A stretch of DNA of 64,000 nt from an uncultured Sphingomonadales bacterium (GTDB taxonomy: Bacteria > Pseudomonadota > Alphaproteobacteria > Sphingomonadales > Rhodothalassiaceae): the NCBI GenBank assembly GCA_947499155.1, contig CANMND010000001.1:124001-188000 (forward strand). Reading direction: 5' to 3'. The number at the start of each line of letters is the position of its first letter. The first letter of the stretch is position 1. Positions 36,901 through 44,711 of this stretch are shown in pieces. The notes under the pieces are model-generated. The model was not told where the DNA came from and searched no databases. It was given only the letters and a program-made list of their open reading frames with translations. The translations under genes were made by a program, and so were the position numbers.

Positions 36901-37158
36901 CCGCGCGACAGCACGGAATTGGCCGGAAATGTACTTACGTTTGACGACGCTGTAGCAGAGCGGCGTCTTTATAACGACATTTCCATGTCGGCTGATTTTA
37001 ACCGTGTCGTTCTTACAGTTGGTGTGAACAATATCACTGATCAGGCCCCACCACTGATCGACGACAGTGAAGGTCCAAACCGCAATAATGTCGTGACATC
37101 ATCTGGCTTTGATCTTTTGGGACGGACTTTTTTCATGAATGCTACTGTCCGCTTCTGA
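33961..37158 (+). CDS. Large TonB-dependent outer-membrane receptor
   Basis: A 1065-residue receptor. Signal peptide up to about residue 35 (SEVLAQES), a TonB-box-like LEQIIVTGSRIRR, plug domain with SSLTEMLQRS, SNIDLRGLGPERTLVLVNGRR and GGYSTIYGADAVAGVVNV, and a long barrel ending in Phe (NATVRF). The FRAPNLREQFL segment is typical of the carbohydrate/peptide-type receptors. It has several Cys pairs in extracellular loops. No STN signalling domain, so it is not sigma-regulated through itself. ATG 33961 follows GGGGA; 33937 is an alternative. Substrate unknown; no transporter or catabolic gene is beside it. Confidence 0.93.
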   Translation: MTNRYPRHWRAWLLGTAASLATVAFYTSGSEVLAQESDQDQADASLEQIIVTGSRIRRDAFSATTPIQVLDASENRKLGISSLTEMLQRSTVSTGQQIDGTFNSNAGNSNATEAPPDGGIGSSNIDLRGLGPERTLVLVNGRRFGTAGARGAPAQPDIGLIPLGMVESVDLLTGGYSTIYGADAVAGVVNVRLRSDFEGLEVFGNVELPEAGGGEVYQTSLVTGITSDRGNMTFGFEYFKQERVATGNRKFSQCLRSIEVSEDGQRFDPCRSGFFDNVVVISNDFIPGIEPGSPFPGTGPDGMSVFDSLFFFYTPGQSDIGVPNFSSGFGLPAAPDPQVADFPGEDGDAGSVFPFLDFYNDQDERRQADLVRPAERFSFVSNGHLDMDWGNNEEFYYEAYYFNRKNDVIAAKEQIFADVPAFIPQEDANGNIIVDATGAPILVDNPFNPFPVSVAPIITLDDLPQNFHVNVQQIRAVAGMRGEIGGGWFKDNNWSYDAFFAYDRGTGFQSQSILFEPNLILSTQTMRLDADGNVICGVPLTANDNGFLTPNDCVPVNLFASSIYEDGEGRFSSQAERDFLTGLRTNRTVTQQYNASAFFTGDLFKIPGGDIVGTAVGFEWRKDTINSQNGIVGVQGLNGAENPLQEGQTVGQRWIYDIYGEFSAPIMRDKTFVNLFQIDGSVRYTKEENFGSEVTWRLMGIYRPVDYITFIGSRSTSFRAPNLREQFLADQGQGVSGAIDPCRAQNVSLLDPSDPQTQRLIDNCELSGADTTLLGLAGTVTIPVTVGGSQSLIAETSTSVTGTVQFSQPWFNSFDWDFAATYYDIEIKNTVSELSPSVIVSRCFNDEPNLASPFCERVTRADTGNRGNNALQLVDASFINVGLETVTGVDFTSRFHTAFDGVFGQPLDVTWAAGANRLFEQNRLTFTRDDLVDNAGRIGNPKWQFNSTVSLLWDRYQLLWQARYIGQTEFDEDILDPFEAPRDSTELAGNVLTFDDAVAERRLYNDISMSADFNRVVLTVGVNNITDQAPPLIDDSEGPNRNNVVTSSGFDLLGRTFFMNATVRF

Positions 37159-37174
37159 TTGATACCAAAAACAG

Positions 37175-37198
37175 CAAACGGCCCTTCGGGGCCGTTTG
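37175..37198. terminator. Strong terminator between TonB receptor and sensor kinase
   Basis: CAAACGGCCC and GGGCCGTTTG around a stable TTCG tetraloop, with flanking A and T runs. It sits between convergent genes and serves both. Confidence 0.85.
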
Positions 37199-37237
37199 GC
37201 ATTCAGCACTGCCGGTCTGGTATCAGATAACCGCAGC

Positions 37238-38776
37238 CTATTTTTCGGCGTCAGGCAAGGTCACTGTAATCTTTGTTCCCTTACCTTTCGCGCTGGAGAT
37301 ATCCAAAGTACCCTTGTGAACATCCACAAAAGCTGCCACCAGCGGCAGACCAAGACCTGTCCCTTCGTGTCGGCGCGTCATGGTGCCATCCACCTGACCG
37401 AACGGCGTCAGCGCTTTCTCGATTTCTTCTTCTGACATGCCAGATCCTGTATCTTCGACGATGAGCCGGCAGCCGCCATTCTGCGCCGGCTCTGCTGTAA
37501 CGTATATATGGCCACCGGAATCGGTAAACTTGATTGAATTGGTCAGAAGATTGAGCAAAATCTGTTTACACAGCCTGCGATCAGCGGAAAATGTGAATGT
37601 TTCGGGTGTGACCTTATAGTCAAGGACAAGGCCTGCCTCTTGCGAGCGCGCCCTGACAAGTCGGATGCATTGGGTCAGCAATTCTTCTGTATCCACTTCT
37701 GATGGATACATCTCAAGTCGACCGGCCTCTACTTTTGACAAGTCCAGTATATCATTGATGATCAGTAACAAGTCTTTGCCTGACCGATAGACATCAGCCG
37801 CATAGCCCTTGTAGCGGGCATCACCCAAGGGCCCCAGAACCTCGCGTTCAATAATTTCAGAAAAGCCGAGAATGGCATTAAGTGGCGTGCGCAATTCATG
37901 GCTCATATTGGCCATGAACTCCGACTTTGTCCTGTTGGCCAATTCAGCCGCATCCCGACTTTTTCGCAATTCTTCTTCGCGGCGCTTTTCGGCCCGGATA
38001 TCGCGCCCGATAATCAAGACCATAGTCTCGCCATCCATTTCGATGGATTCTGCTGAAAAGCTGATGGGGAACACAGTCCCATCAGAACCGCGAAGCTCTG
38101 TCTGCATATCCCGTAAAGACCCATAGCGCCTTATAGCCGCAGCTATTTTGACGGCCATGGTCTCGTCTTCCCAAATCTCAATATCGAAAATGCTTTTGCC
38201 CAATATTTCACGGCGATCCATTCCGACAGCTCGGGCAAAATTGTCATTAACATCAAGAAAAACGCCACTTTTCAGGTAAGACAGCGACATCATGTCAGGC
38301 GTTGCCTGAAAGACACGCTCAAACAAGGTGTTGGAGCGTTCATGGGCACGCTCTGTATCCTTAAGCAAGGTGATATCAATGCAGGTTGCCAGAATTGCAG
38401 GGCCATCGATCCAGTCAACCAGAGTCGCCCGGCAATTCACCCACATCTCTTTCCCATTGACGGCACTCAGACGAAACTGGATATCATCCAGTGTGTCCTC
38501 TCCCCTCATACGGGCACCGACATTGGCTGAGACCCGGGCACGATCCTTTTCATGGATCCAGTGCAATATGGGGATGTTCATGACGTTATCGGCAAATTCC
38601 AGCCCGACCATTTGTGCCATGGCTCTGTTGAGATAAAGCGGCTCCGCGCCACGGTGAACGACAAAACCCTGCATGGACATGTCGATCATCTGCGCAACGG
38701 CACTAGGAGAAAGCAATTCAGCCCGCAGAATAAAATCTCGCTTTACCGGTAAATTCAAATAATTGGGTTCCTGCAT
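37238..38776 (-). CDS. PAS-domain sensor histidine kinase
   Basis: A 512-residue soluble kinase: two PAS domains (about 25-140 and 150-270), a short coiled linker, HisKA with phospho-His in FMANMSHELRTPLNAILGF (about residue 296) and an HATPase domain with QILLNLLTNSIKF (N box), DTGSGMSEEEIEKALTPFGQ (G1/F) and HEGTGLGLPLV (G2). There is no transmembrane helix, so it senses a cytosolic cue such as redox or ligand. No response regulator is adjacent, making it an orphan; the layout resembles PleC/DivJ-like and other alphaproteobacterial kinases that signal to DivK-type partners. Confidence 0.92.
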   Translation of the reverse strand: MQEPNYLNLPVKRDFILRAELLSPSAVAQMIDMSMQGFVVHRGAEPLYLNRAMAQMVGLEFADNVMNIPILHWIHEKDRARVSANVGARMRGEDTLDDIQFRLSAVNGKEMWVNCRATLVDWIDGPAILATCIDITLLKDTERAHERSNTLFERVFQATPDMMSLSYLKSGVFLDVNDNFARAVGMDRREILGKSIFDIEIWEDETMAVKIAAAIRRYGSLRDMQTELRGSDGTVFPISFSAESIEMDGETMVLIIGRDIRAEKRREEELRKSRDAAELANRTKSEFMANMSHELRTPLNAILGFSEIIEREVLGPLGDARYKGYAADVYRSGKDLLLIINDILDLSKVEAGRLEMYPSEVDTEELLTQCIRLVRARSQEAGLVLDYKVTPETFTFSADRRLCKQILLNLLTNSIKFTDSGGHIYVTAEPAQNGGCRLIVEDTGSGMSEEEIEKALTPFGQVDGTMTRRHEGTGLGLPLVAAFVDVHKGTLDISSAKGKGTKITVTLPDAEK

Positions 38777-38997
38777 ATTCTCGTCCGGACTGAGTTACAC
38801 CAGCAGTGTGAAAAAAATGATACAGAGACGATCTGAACGTATCTCACCTGCACTGACCTATAAAAGCAGCCAATTAGAACATGAACAAGCAAACAAACTC
38901 TTATCATGATTGATGTTTCACAATGTATTTCAACCTGTAACGTCGCCATTGGGGGTTTTCATTGCCACACGCAACCAACTGTGCCATCGAATAAGCC

Positions 38998-39918
38998 ATG
39001 TTAAGTCTTGGTGATATGACGGTCGCAACAGGAACGCTCCTGCGTGTCAGCCCTTTGATTCGTCGCCTTGTGGCGCCCAATCCAGGCCCTTTTACCGGTA
39101 CGGGGACCGGAACTTATGTCATTGGCCGCCACGCGGTCGCCGTTATTGATCCGGGCCCTGATTGTCCCGATCATATAGATGCACTGCTGTCTGGCCTGGG
39201 AGAGGAACGCGTCAGTCACATTTTCGTGACCCACACCCATCGCGACCACAGCCCGGCCTCGCGCCCGCTTCAAAATAGAACTGGTGCCCCCATTCTGGCC
39301 TTTGGGCCCCACGGAGTGGCCCAGCGACAAGACCTGCCACCGGCCCTGGCATTTGGTGATGTGGAAGAAGGGGCAGATCACGATTTCCAGCCTGATTTCA
39401 CCTTGTCTGATGGGGATATCATCACTGGTAAAGGCTGGGAGCTGGAAGCAATCTGGACTCCGGGACACACATCCAACCATCTGTGCTTTGCATTCGGTGC
39501 CGAGCGAGCTTTATTTACAGGCGACCATGTAATGGGCTGGTCAAGCAGTATCATTTCCCCGCCAGATGGTGATATGGGAACCTATATGAAGTCACTGGAA
39601 CGGGTTCGTAAGCGTCAAGACGCAGTTCTCTGGCCCACACATGGCCCGCCTATCCGAAATCCACGCGCCCATGTTGAGGCTTTAATCGCCCACAGAAAAA
39701 GCCGTGAGCAAGGAATTATGTCTCTTTTGCGCGACGGCACCGATAAAGTCCCTGCTATCGTAAGTGCGTTATATACCAATCTTCCCAAAGCTATGCATCC
39801 GGCAGCCGAGCGTTCTGTCCTTGCTCATCTGGTGGACCTTCATGACCGTGGGATAATCGCTTTAAACGGGTCTTTTGACCGTACCGGTCGATTTCGACTG
39901 CGCCAAAACAGCCCGTAA
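38998..39918 (+). CDS. MBL-fold metallo-hydrolase (LACTB2-like)
   Basis: A 306-residue metallo-beta-lactamase-fold protein. The dinuclear metal site is HTHRDHSPAS; further ligands are in WTPGHTSNHLCF and TGDHVMGWSSSII, with WPTHGPPI later. The C terminus has a helical winged-helix-like tail (VPAIVSALYTNLPKAMHPAAERSVLAHLVDLHDRG in outline), as in LACTB2-type nucleases/hydrolases. Start may instead be ATG at 39016. It lies alone, 78 bp before nadA on the same strand. Substrate unknown. Confidence 0.9.
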   Translation: MLSLGDMTVATGTLLRVSPLIRRLVAPNPGPFTGTGTGTYVIGRHAVAVIDPGPDCPDHIDALLSGLGEERVSHIFVTHTHRDHSPASRPLQNRTGAPILAFGPHGVAQRQDLPPALAFGDVEEGADHDFQPDFTLSDGDIITGKGWELEAIWTPGHTSNHLCFAFGAERALFTGDHVMGWSSSIISPPDGDMGTYMKSLERVRKRQDAVLWPTHGPPIRNPRAHVEALIAHRKSREQGIMSLLRDGTDKVPAIVSALYTNLPKAMHPAAERSVLAHLVDLHDRGIIALNGSFDRTGRFRLRQNSP

Positions 39919-39996
39919 AAGCTCAAGTTAACACAAACCCTCTCCAAAAACAGTTGAAGCCGTCCTATATACACGGCAGAAAGCCTCATCACAGTT

Positions 39997-41073
39997 ATGG
40001 TGATGACGATCAATCAAGTGGACCAGTTGATGATGGATGACATGACATTCAACATTTTCGAGCCTTCACCAGAGCCGGTGATCGATCCCGCCATTGATAT
40101 TGAAGCGGAAATTGATCGCCTGCGTCATGAACGAAACGCAATCATCCTGGCCCATTACTATCAGGACCCGGCGATTCAGGATATTGCAGACTTTGTTGGT
40201 GACAGTCTTGACCTGTCGCGCAAGGCCGCAGCGACTGATGCAGATGTGATTGCATTTTGTGGCGTTCGCTTCATGGCGGAAGTTGCCAAAATTCTGTCGC
40301 CTGAGAAAACAGTTGTCCTGCCTGACATGCGGGCCGGGTGCAGTCTGGAAGAAAGCTGCCCGCCCGAGGAATTCGCAGCCTTCCGCCACGCTCATCCAGA
40401 CCATATCGCCATCACCTATGTGAACTGCTCAGCAGCGGTTAAGGCTGAAACCGATATCATCGTCACATCATCCAATGCAGTGGCGATTATCAACCAATTG
40501 CCAAAAGACCAGAAAATTCTGTTCGCACCGGACCGCCATCTGGGCGCCTGGCTATCAGAAAAATCCGGCCGCGAAATGGTTCTGTGGCCGGGCACCTGCA
40601 TCGTGCATGAGCGCTTTAGCGAGCGTGAATTGATCAAGCTCAAGGCACAATATCCCGATGCGCCGGTTGCAGCCCATCCTGAATGTCCGGTGCAGATACT
40701 GGATCTGGCTGACCATGTGGGTTCAACCAGCTCGATCCTGAAATTTGCAGGTGAAAGTACCGCAGACACTGTGATCGTTGCCACGGAACCGGGCATCATC
40801 CACCAGATGCAGAAAGCCCGCCCGGACAAGACCTTTATCGGTGCGCCGGGAGCGGACGGCAACTGTAACTGTAACATGTGCCCCTTCATGGCCATGAACA
40901 GCATGGAAAAGCTCTATGTTGCCTTGCGCGACCTTGAGCCGCAGATTGTTCTTGATGAAGATGTGCGCCTGCGCGCTCTCAAGCCATTGCAGCGCATGCT
41001 GGAAATGAGTCCGGCAGCAGCACCGGCAACCGACTTGTCCACAGTGCACACAGACACAGCCGTCAGCGCGTGA
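39997..41073 (+). CDS. nadA: Quinolinate synthase A
   Basis: NadA uses a [4Fe-4S] cluster to condense iminoaspartate with dihydroxyacetone phosphate, making quinolinate for NAD. The 358-residue protein has the three ligand cysteines in DMRAGCSLEESC, WPGTCIVHERF and DGNCNCNMCPFMAMN, plus AHYYQDPAIQDIADFVGDSL. nadB and nadC are not in the window. ATGs at 40006, 40033 and 40036 or later are alternatives to 39997. Its stop overlaps the next start as GTGA. Confidence 0.96.
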   Translation: MVMTINQVDQLMMDDMTFNIFEPSPEPVIDPAIDIEAEIDRLRHERNAIILAHYYQDPAIQDIADFVGDSLDLSRKAAATDADVIAFCGVRFMAEVAKILSPEKTVVLPDMRAGCSLEESCPPEEFAAFRHAHPDHIAITYVNCSAAVKAETDIIVTSSNAVAIINQLPKDQKILFAPDRHLGAWLSEKSGREMVLWPGTCIVHERFSERELIKLKAQYPDAPVAAHPECPVQILDLADHVGSTSSILKFAGESTADTVIVATEPGIIHQMQKARPDKTFIGAPGADGNCNCNMCPFMAMNSMEKLYVALRDLEPQIVLDEDVRLRALKPLQRMLEMSPAAAPATDLSTVHTDTAVSA

Positions 41074-41294
41074 ACATACTTGACCCACACACAATGCGGT
41101 TGATGGTCCGTGCGGCCATCAGCATGTGTGTGGGTCTTATTTTACTGATGGTCGCCAGCAGCGGCTGGCTTGGCTATGATGGGTCTCTTATCCGCATAGT
41201 ACTTATAGGGGCCATTGTGGCCAATGGTCTGGCGGCGCTTTATTTCATGCGTTACCTTTTGACGATCATTCGCGCATATTTGGCCGGGCGATAG
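41070..41294 (+). CDS. Small membrane protein coupled to nadA
   Basis: A 74-residue protein with two predicted membrane helices (about 12-31 and 41-63) and a short basic C terminus. Start is GTG overlapping the nadA stop as GTGA, the classic sign of translational coupling, so it is probably real. No family recognised. Confidence 0.6.
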   Translation: MNILDPHTMRLMVRAAISMCVGLILLMVASSGWLGYDGSLIRIVLIGAIVANGLAALYFMRYLLTIIRAYLAGR

Positions 41295-41497
41295 GCCGGG
41301 CTTTGCGGCTTGATACAAAGCCCCGCAAGCGTTGCTCTCATAGGTCCGCTCGGCAAGGAAGTCGCTCCATCCTGTACATCTGAGAGCAGACCCTCGCCTT
41401 GTACCACCGGACGGGCCGGTTGTAGCCGGGAAAGCGTTGGTGGGAAGATAAGCGCCGCGACTCCCCGACACACTCATTCCACGACACCAGCCCAGCC

Positions 41498-41525
41498 GTC
41501 ATCCCACGGCTTGACCGTGGGATCC
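41498..41525 (-). repeat. REP-like palindromic element, copy 1
   Basis: A 28 bp palindromic sequence, on the minus strand GGATCCCACGG, TCAAG-like loop, then CCGTGGGATGAC. It is in inverse orientation to copy 2, 31 bp away. The 380 bp gap 41295-41678 contains these copies and no gene. Confidence 0.75.
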
Positions 41526-41556
41526 ACTTGACCAACACCTGCAAAAGCGTTGACAT

Positions 41557-41584
41557 GGATTCCATGGTCAAGCCATGGAATGAC
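41557..41584 (+). repeat. REP-like palindromic element, copy 2
   Basis: Same 28 bp family as copy 1, with the stem changed to TTCCATGG/CCATGGAA while pairing is kept. Confidence 0.75.
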
Positions 41585-41678
41585 AAAGTAAATACAAGTC
41601 AGGGAATGATGAAATAAAAACAAGGAGGGAAATGACGTTTTCACGTGCAGAACGTGCCTGACAGAAACAGGAGACATC

Positions 41679-41876
41679 ATGAAAGACATTATTATTCGTA
41701 CACTCAAAGATGCAAAATATGTTTTTCTTTACTTTATTGGCGTATTTATAATTAGAATTCCTGACAAAATTAGCGGCATGGAAGCAAGTTGGCCGCATAT
41801 AATGGTATTTGTATTGATAGTCTTTCTGTGTGCGAGGCTGTGGCATAATTACAAGCATAAACCTGATCCTGCATAA
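41679..41876 (+). CDS. Small hypothetical membrane protein
   Basis: A 65-residue AT-rich gene with AGGAGA five bases before the ATG. The protein has two hydrophobic segments (about 13-27 and 38-54) and a charged tail (HNYKHKPDPA). No family recognised. Base composition is lower in GC than neighbours, and it follows REP-like repeats, so it may be acquired. Confidence 0.5.
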   Translation: MKDIIIRTLKDAKYVFLYFIGVFIIRIPDKISGMEASWPHIMVFVLIVFLCARLWHNYKHKPDPA

Positions 41877-42024
41877 GCTTTCATATACTCATATTTACAT
41901 GCTGGGGTACGTCACGGCTTATCACCGGGCTATTATCATAAACGTCTGGGCATGACATTACCGATGACCTAGTGTCATTACCCTAAGCTTCACGATAAGG
42001 TCCATCTCAGCCCGGAGCGCCTTC

Positions 42025-43554
42025 ATGCCCGCCTTTGTCACCGAAACGCTGATTTTCCTCACCACGCTTTTCATCTTTATCCTAGGTCTGGGCGTTCTCG
42101 CCATTGCGGTTCTTTATGTCATCGACCGCACGCAGACAAAGCATGCCATAAGGCGCAATTATCCGGTCATTGGCCGCATGCGCTATATCATGGAAGATCT
42201 GGGAACCTTCTTCCGCCAGTATTTCTTTGCCATGGACCGGGAAGAAATGCCCTTTAACCGGGCGCAGCGCAGCTATGTGTACCAGGCGGCCAAAAATGTG
42301 GACACGACGGGTGCCTTTGGCTCTACCCGGGACATCCGTCCATCAGGGACTGTCCTTTTCGTCAACTGTCCATTTCCTACCCTTGAGCGCGATGCTGAAG
42401 AAACCGTACCCGTCACCATAGGCGACGGTATGTGCGACGAGCCGTATTCCACCAGCAGCCTGTTTAACGTCTCGGCCATGAGCTATGGAGCCCTGTCAAA
42501 ACCCGCTGTCCAGGCCCTGTCCAGAGGCTGTGGCGCGGCAGGCGCCTGGCTCAACACCGGTGAAGGCGGCCTGTCCCCCTACCACGAGGAAGGTGGAGCG
42601 GATGTGGTCTTTCAGCTTGGAACTGCCAAATATGGTGCCCGCAATATCCATGGCGGGTTATCTGACGAAAGGTTGCGCGCCATCGCGGAACACCGCCAGA
42701 TCAAAATGATTGAATTAAAGCTCAGTCAGGGCGCAAAACCCGGCAAGGGCGGCATACTTCCCGGAGCAAAAGTAACGGAAGAAATCGCCCGGATCAGAGG
42801 AATTTCCGCTGGTCATGATTCTATAAGTCCAAACCGCCATCCAGAAATCAACAACGCCGATGAACTGCTCGACATGATCAACCGCCTGCGCGATATCTCA
42901 GGCAAGCCCACCGGATTTAAATGTGTCGTTGGCGCTTATGGTTGGTTTGAGGACTTGTTCGAGGCGATCCACAAACGCGGCATCCAGTCGGCACCGGATT
43001 TCATCACCATCGATTCATCTGAAGGCGGAACAGGCGCGGCTCCTACCAGTCTCATGGACTATGTCGGTCTGCCTTTGCCGGAAAGCCTGCCCATGGTCGT
43101 TGACCTGGTCAAGGGTTATGGCCTGCGTGACCGCATAAAAATCGTTGCATCCGGCAAGCTTATCAACCCTGCCGATGTGGCCTGGGCCTTGTGTGTGGGA
43201 GCGGACTTCGTCAATTCCGCGCGGGGCTTCATGTTTGCGCTTGGCTGCATACAGGCCATGCAGTGCAACAAGAACACCTGCCCCACTGGTGTCACCACCC
43301 ACGATCCAAGACTGCAACGGGGCCTTGACGTGACCGACAAGTCCGAGCGCGTCGCCAACTATATCCGCCACATGCACAAGGAAGTTGGCATCATCGCCCA
43401 TAGCTGCGGTGTAACTGAACCACGGCAATTGCGACGCATGCACGCCCGCATCGTCAGGCCAAACGGGCGATCGGTCCCTCTTAACGAACTTTATCCCGAT
43501 ATCATTTCAGACTCACTGCGCAAGGATTCGAGGGCATTCCGGCCCTCTGCCTGA
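42025..43554 (+). CDS. FMN-binding glutamate synthase family protein
   Basis: A 509-residue protein: N-terminal membrane helix (about 6-34), then a (beta/alpha)8 domain like the central part of the glutamate synthase large subunit. Seen are FNVSAMSYGALSKPAVQALSRG, GEGGLSPYH, QFKLSQGAKPGKGGILPG-like KLSQGAKPGKGGILPGAKVT, FITIDSSEGGTGAAPTS, and the 3Fe-4S Cys region MQCNKNTCPTGVTTHDP. The amidotransferase and dehydrogenase parts are absent, so classical glutamate synthesis is unlikely; the role is unknown. GGAG lies seven bases before the ATG. A direct repeat TG(A/T)CATTACC occurs at 41953 and 41973 upstream. Confidence 0.92.
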   Translation: MPAFVTETLIFLTTLFIFILGLGVLAIAVLYVIDRTQTKHAIRRNYPVIGRMRYIMEDLGTFFRQYFFAMDREEMPFNRAQRSYVYQAAKNVDTTGAFGSTRDIRPSGTVLFVNCPFPTLERDAEETVPVTIGDGMCDEPYSTSSLFNVSAMSYGALSKPAVQALSRGCGAAGAWLNTGEGGLSPYHEEGGADVVFQLGTAKYGARNIHGGLSDERLRAIAEHRQIKMIELKLSQGAKPGKGGILPGAKVTEEIARIRGISAGHDSISPNRHPEINNADELLDMINRLRDISGKPTGFKCVVGAYGWFEDLFEAIHKRGIQSAPDFITIDSSEGGTGAAPTSLMDYVGLPLPESLPMVVDLVKGYGLRDRIKIVASGKLINPADVAWALCVGADFVNSARGFMFALGCIQAMQCNKNTCPTGVTTHDPRLQRGLDVTDKSERVANYIRHMHKEVGIIAHSCGVTEPRQLRRMHARIVRPNGRSVPLNELYPDIISDSLRKDSRAFRPSA

Positions 43555-43591
43555 ATAGGAATAATGGGTCTTAAGTAAATTACTGGCGTGA

Positions 43592-44626
43592 TCAGCGCCA
43601 CCCCGCCCGGTCGAATACCCTTTGTGCTGCCGGCTGATTTTCGCCATAGATCGAGACATTCAACGGATCAATTTTGAATGTGCCCATGCTGTCAAGGGCT
43701 TCATTATCAAGACTCAGGCCTTCGACCACCGGATACTCGTTATTTCCACCGGCGAAATATCGTTGAGCGCTATCGCTTGCCAGATAAGTAAGGAATTTGA
43801 TGGCAGAATCCTTGTTGGGCGCATGCTTCATCAGACCGGCTCCCGATATATTCACATGAGTTCCACGCCCTTCCTGATTGGGAAAGACCACCTGAAGACT
43901 ATCTTCCACCAACTGGTCGGCGGGCGCGTCAGACAAGGACAGTCGGGCGAAATAATAACTGTTGGCGACAGCTATAGCGCACTCTCCGGCTGCTGCAGCG
44001 CGCAATTGATCAATGTCGCCACCTTGCGGCCGGCGCGCCATATTGGCGACCACACCACGGGCCCACTTTTCGGCACCCTCTTCGCCATGATGGGCGATCA
44101 TCGCGGCCATCAGTGACAGATTGTAGATATTGGACGACGAACGAATGCAAATTTGTCCGCGCCATTTGGGATCGGCCAGATCCTCATAGGTATTGATTTC
44201 TGCGGGATCGGCCATCGAACGATTAACGAAAATCAGCCGGGCACGGGATGAAAATCCGAACCAGTCACCATCGGGGTGACGCAAGCTTGCAGGAATACGG
44301 GCATTCAGGCCTTTATTGTCAATCGGCTGGAACAACCCCGCTTCTTCTGCCCGCCACAAGCGACCCGCATCAACGGTTATCAGAATATCCGCAGGGCTAT
44401 TGCGCCCCTCCTGTCGAATTCGCTCGATCAGCACATCGCCTTCACCCTCAAGCCTATTGACCCGTATTCCGGTCTTTTTGGTGAAATCAGAATAAAGCTG
44501 TTCATCGGTCTGATAATGGCGAGAGGAGTATATATTGACCTCTTGAGCCAGTACACTGGCCGCTGCAAGAGCGACTGCCGTCACAGTCAAAGCACATATC
44601 GAAATCAGTCTGCGAGGGGCACCCAT
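43592..44626 (-). CDS. Ferric iron ABC transporter substrate-binding protein
   Basis: A 344-residue periplasmic protein of the FbpA/FutA family: signal peptide (ending ASVLAQE), VNIYSSRHYQTDEQLYSDFTKKTG, the transferrin-like Fe site including Tyr in YSSRHYQTD and the YY pair of NSYYFARL, and FLTYLASDSAQRYFAGGNNEYPV. It binds Fe3+ and hands it to the permease encoded at 44712-46436. Start is ATG 44626 or 44638. Divergently organised with nothing else; a Fur-like sequence lies upstream. Confidence 0.93.
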   Translation of the reverse strand: MGAPRRLISICALTVTAVALAAASVLAQEVNIYSSRHYQTDEQLYSDFTKKTGIRVNRLEGEGDVLIERIRQEGRNSPADILITVDAGRLWRAEEAGLFQPIDNKGLNARIPASLRHPDGDWFGFSSRARLIFVNRSMADPAEINTYEDLADPKWRGQICIRSSSNIYNLSLMAAMIAHHGEEGAEKWARGVVANMARRPQGGDIDQLRAAAAGECAIAVANSYYFARLSLSDAPADQLVEDSLQVVFPNQEGRGTHVNISGAGLMKHAPNKDSAIKFLTYLASDSAQRYFAGGNNEYPVVEGLSLDNEALDSMGTFKIDPLNVSIYGENQPAAQRVFDRAGWR

Positions 44627-44643
44627 AATGGACTCCACATAAT

Positions 44644-44662
44644 GTTATTAAGAACTATTATC
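44644..44662 (-). promoter_or_regulatory. Possible Fur-like box before the iron-binding protein gene
   Basis: On the minus strand GATAATAGTTCTTAATAAC, 18 bases before the start codon, resembles the 19 bp Fur consensus (GATAATGATAATCATTATC) at about 11 to 12 of 19 places. Confidence 0.35.
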
Positions 44663-44711
44663 AAAACGTATAGAGTATGGCCAGTATCGAAATCAACCCC
44701 TGAATTCGACC

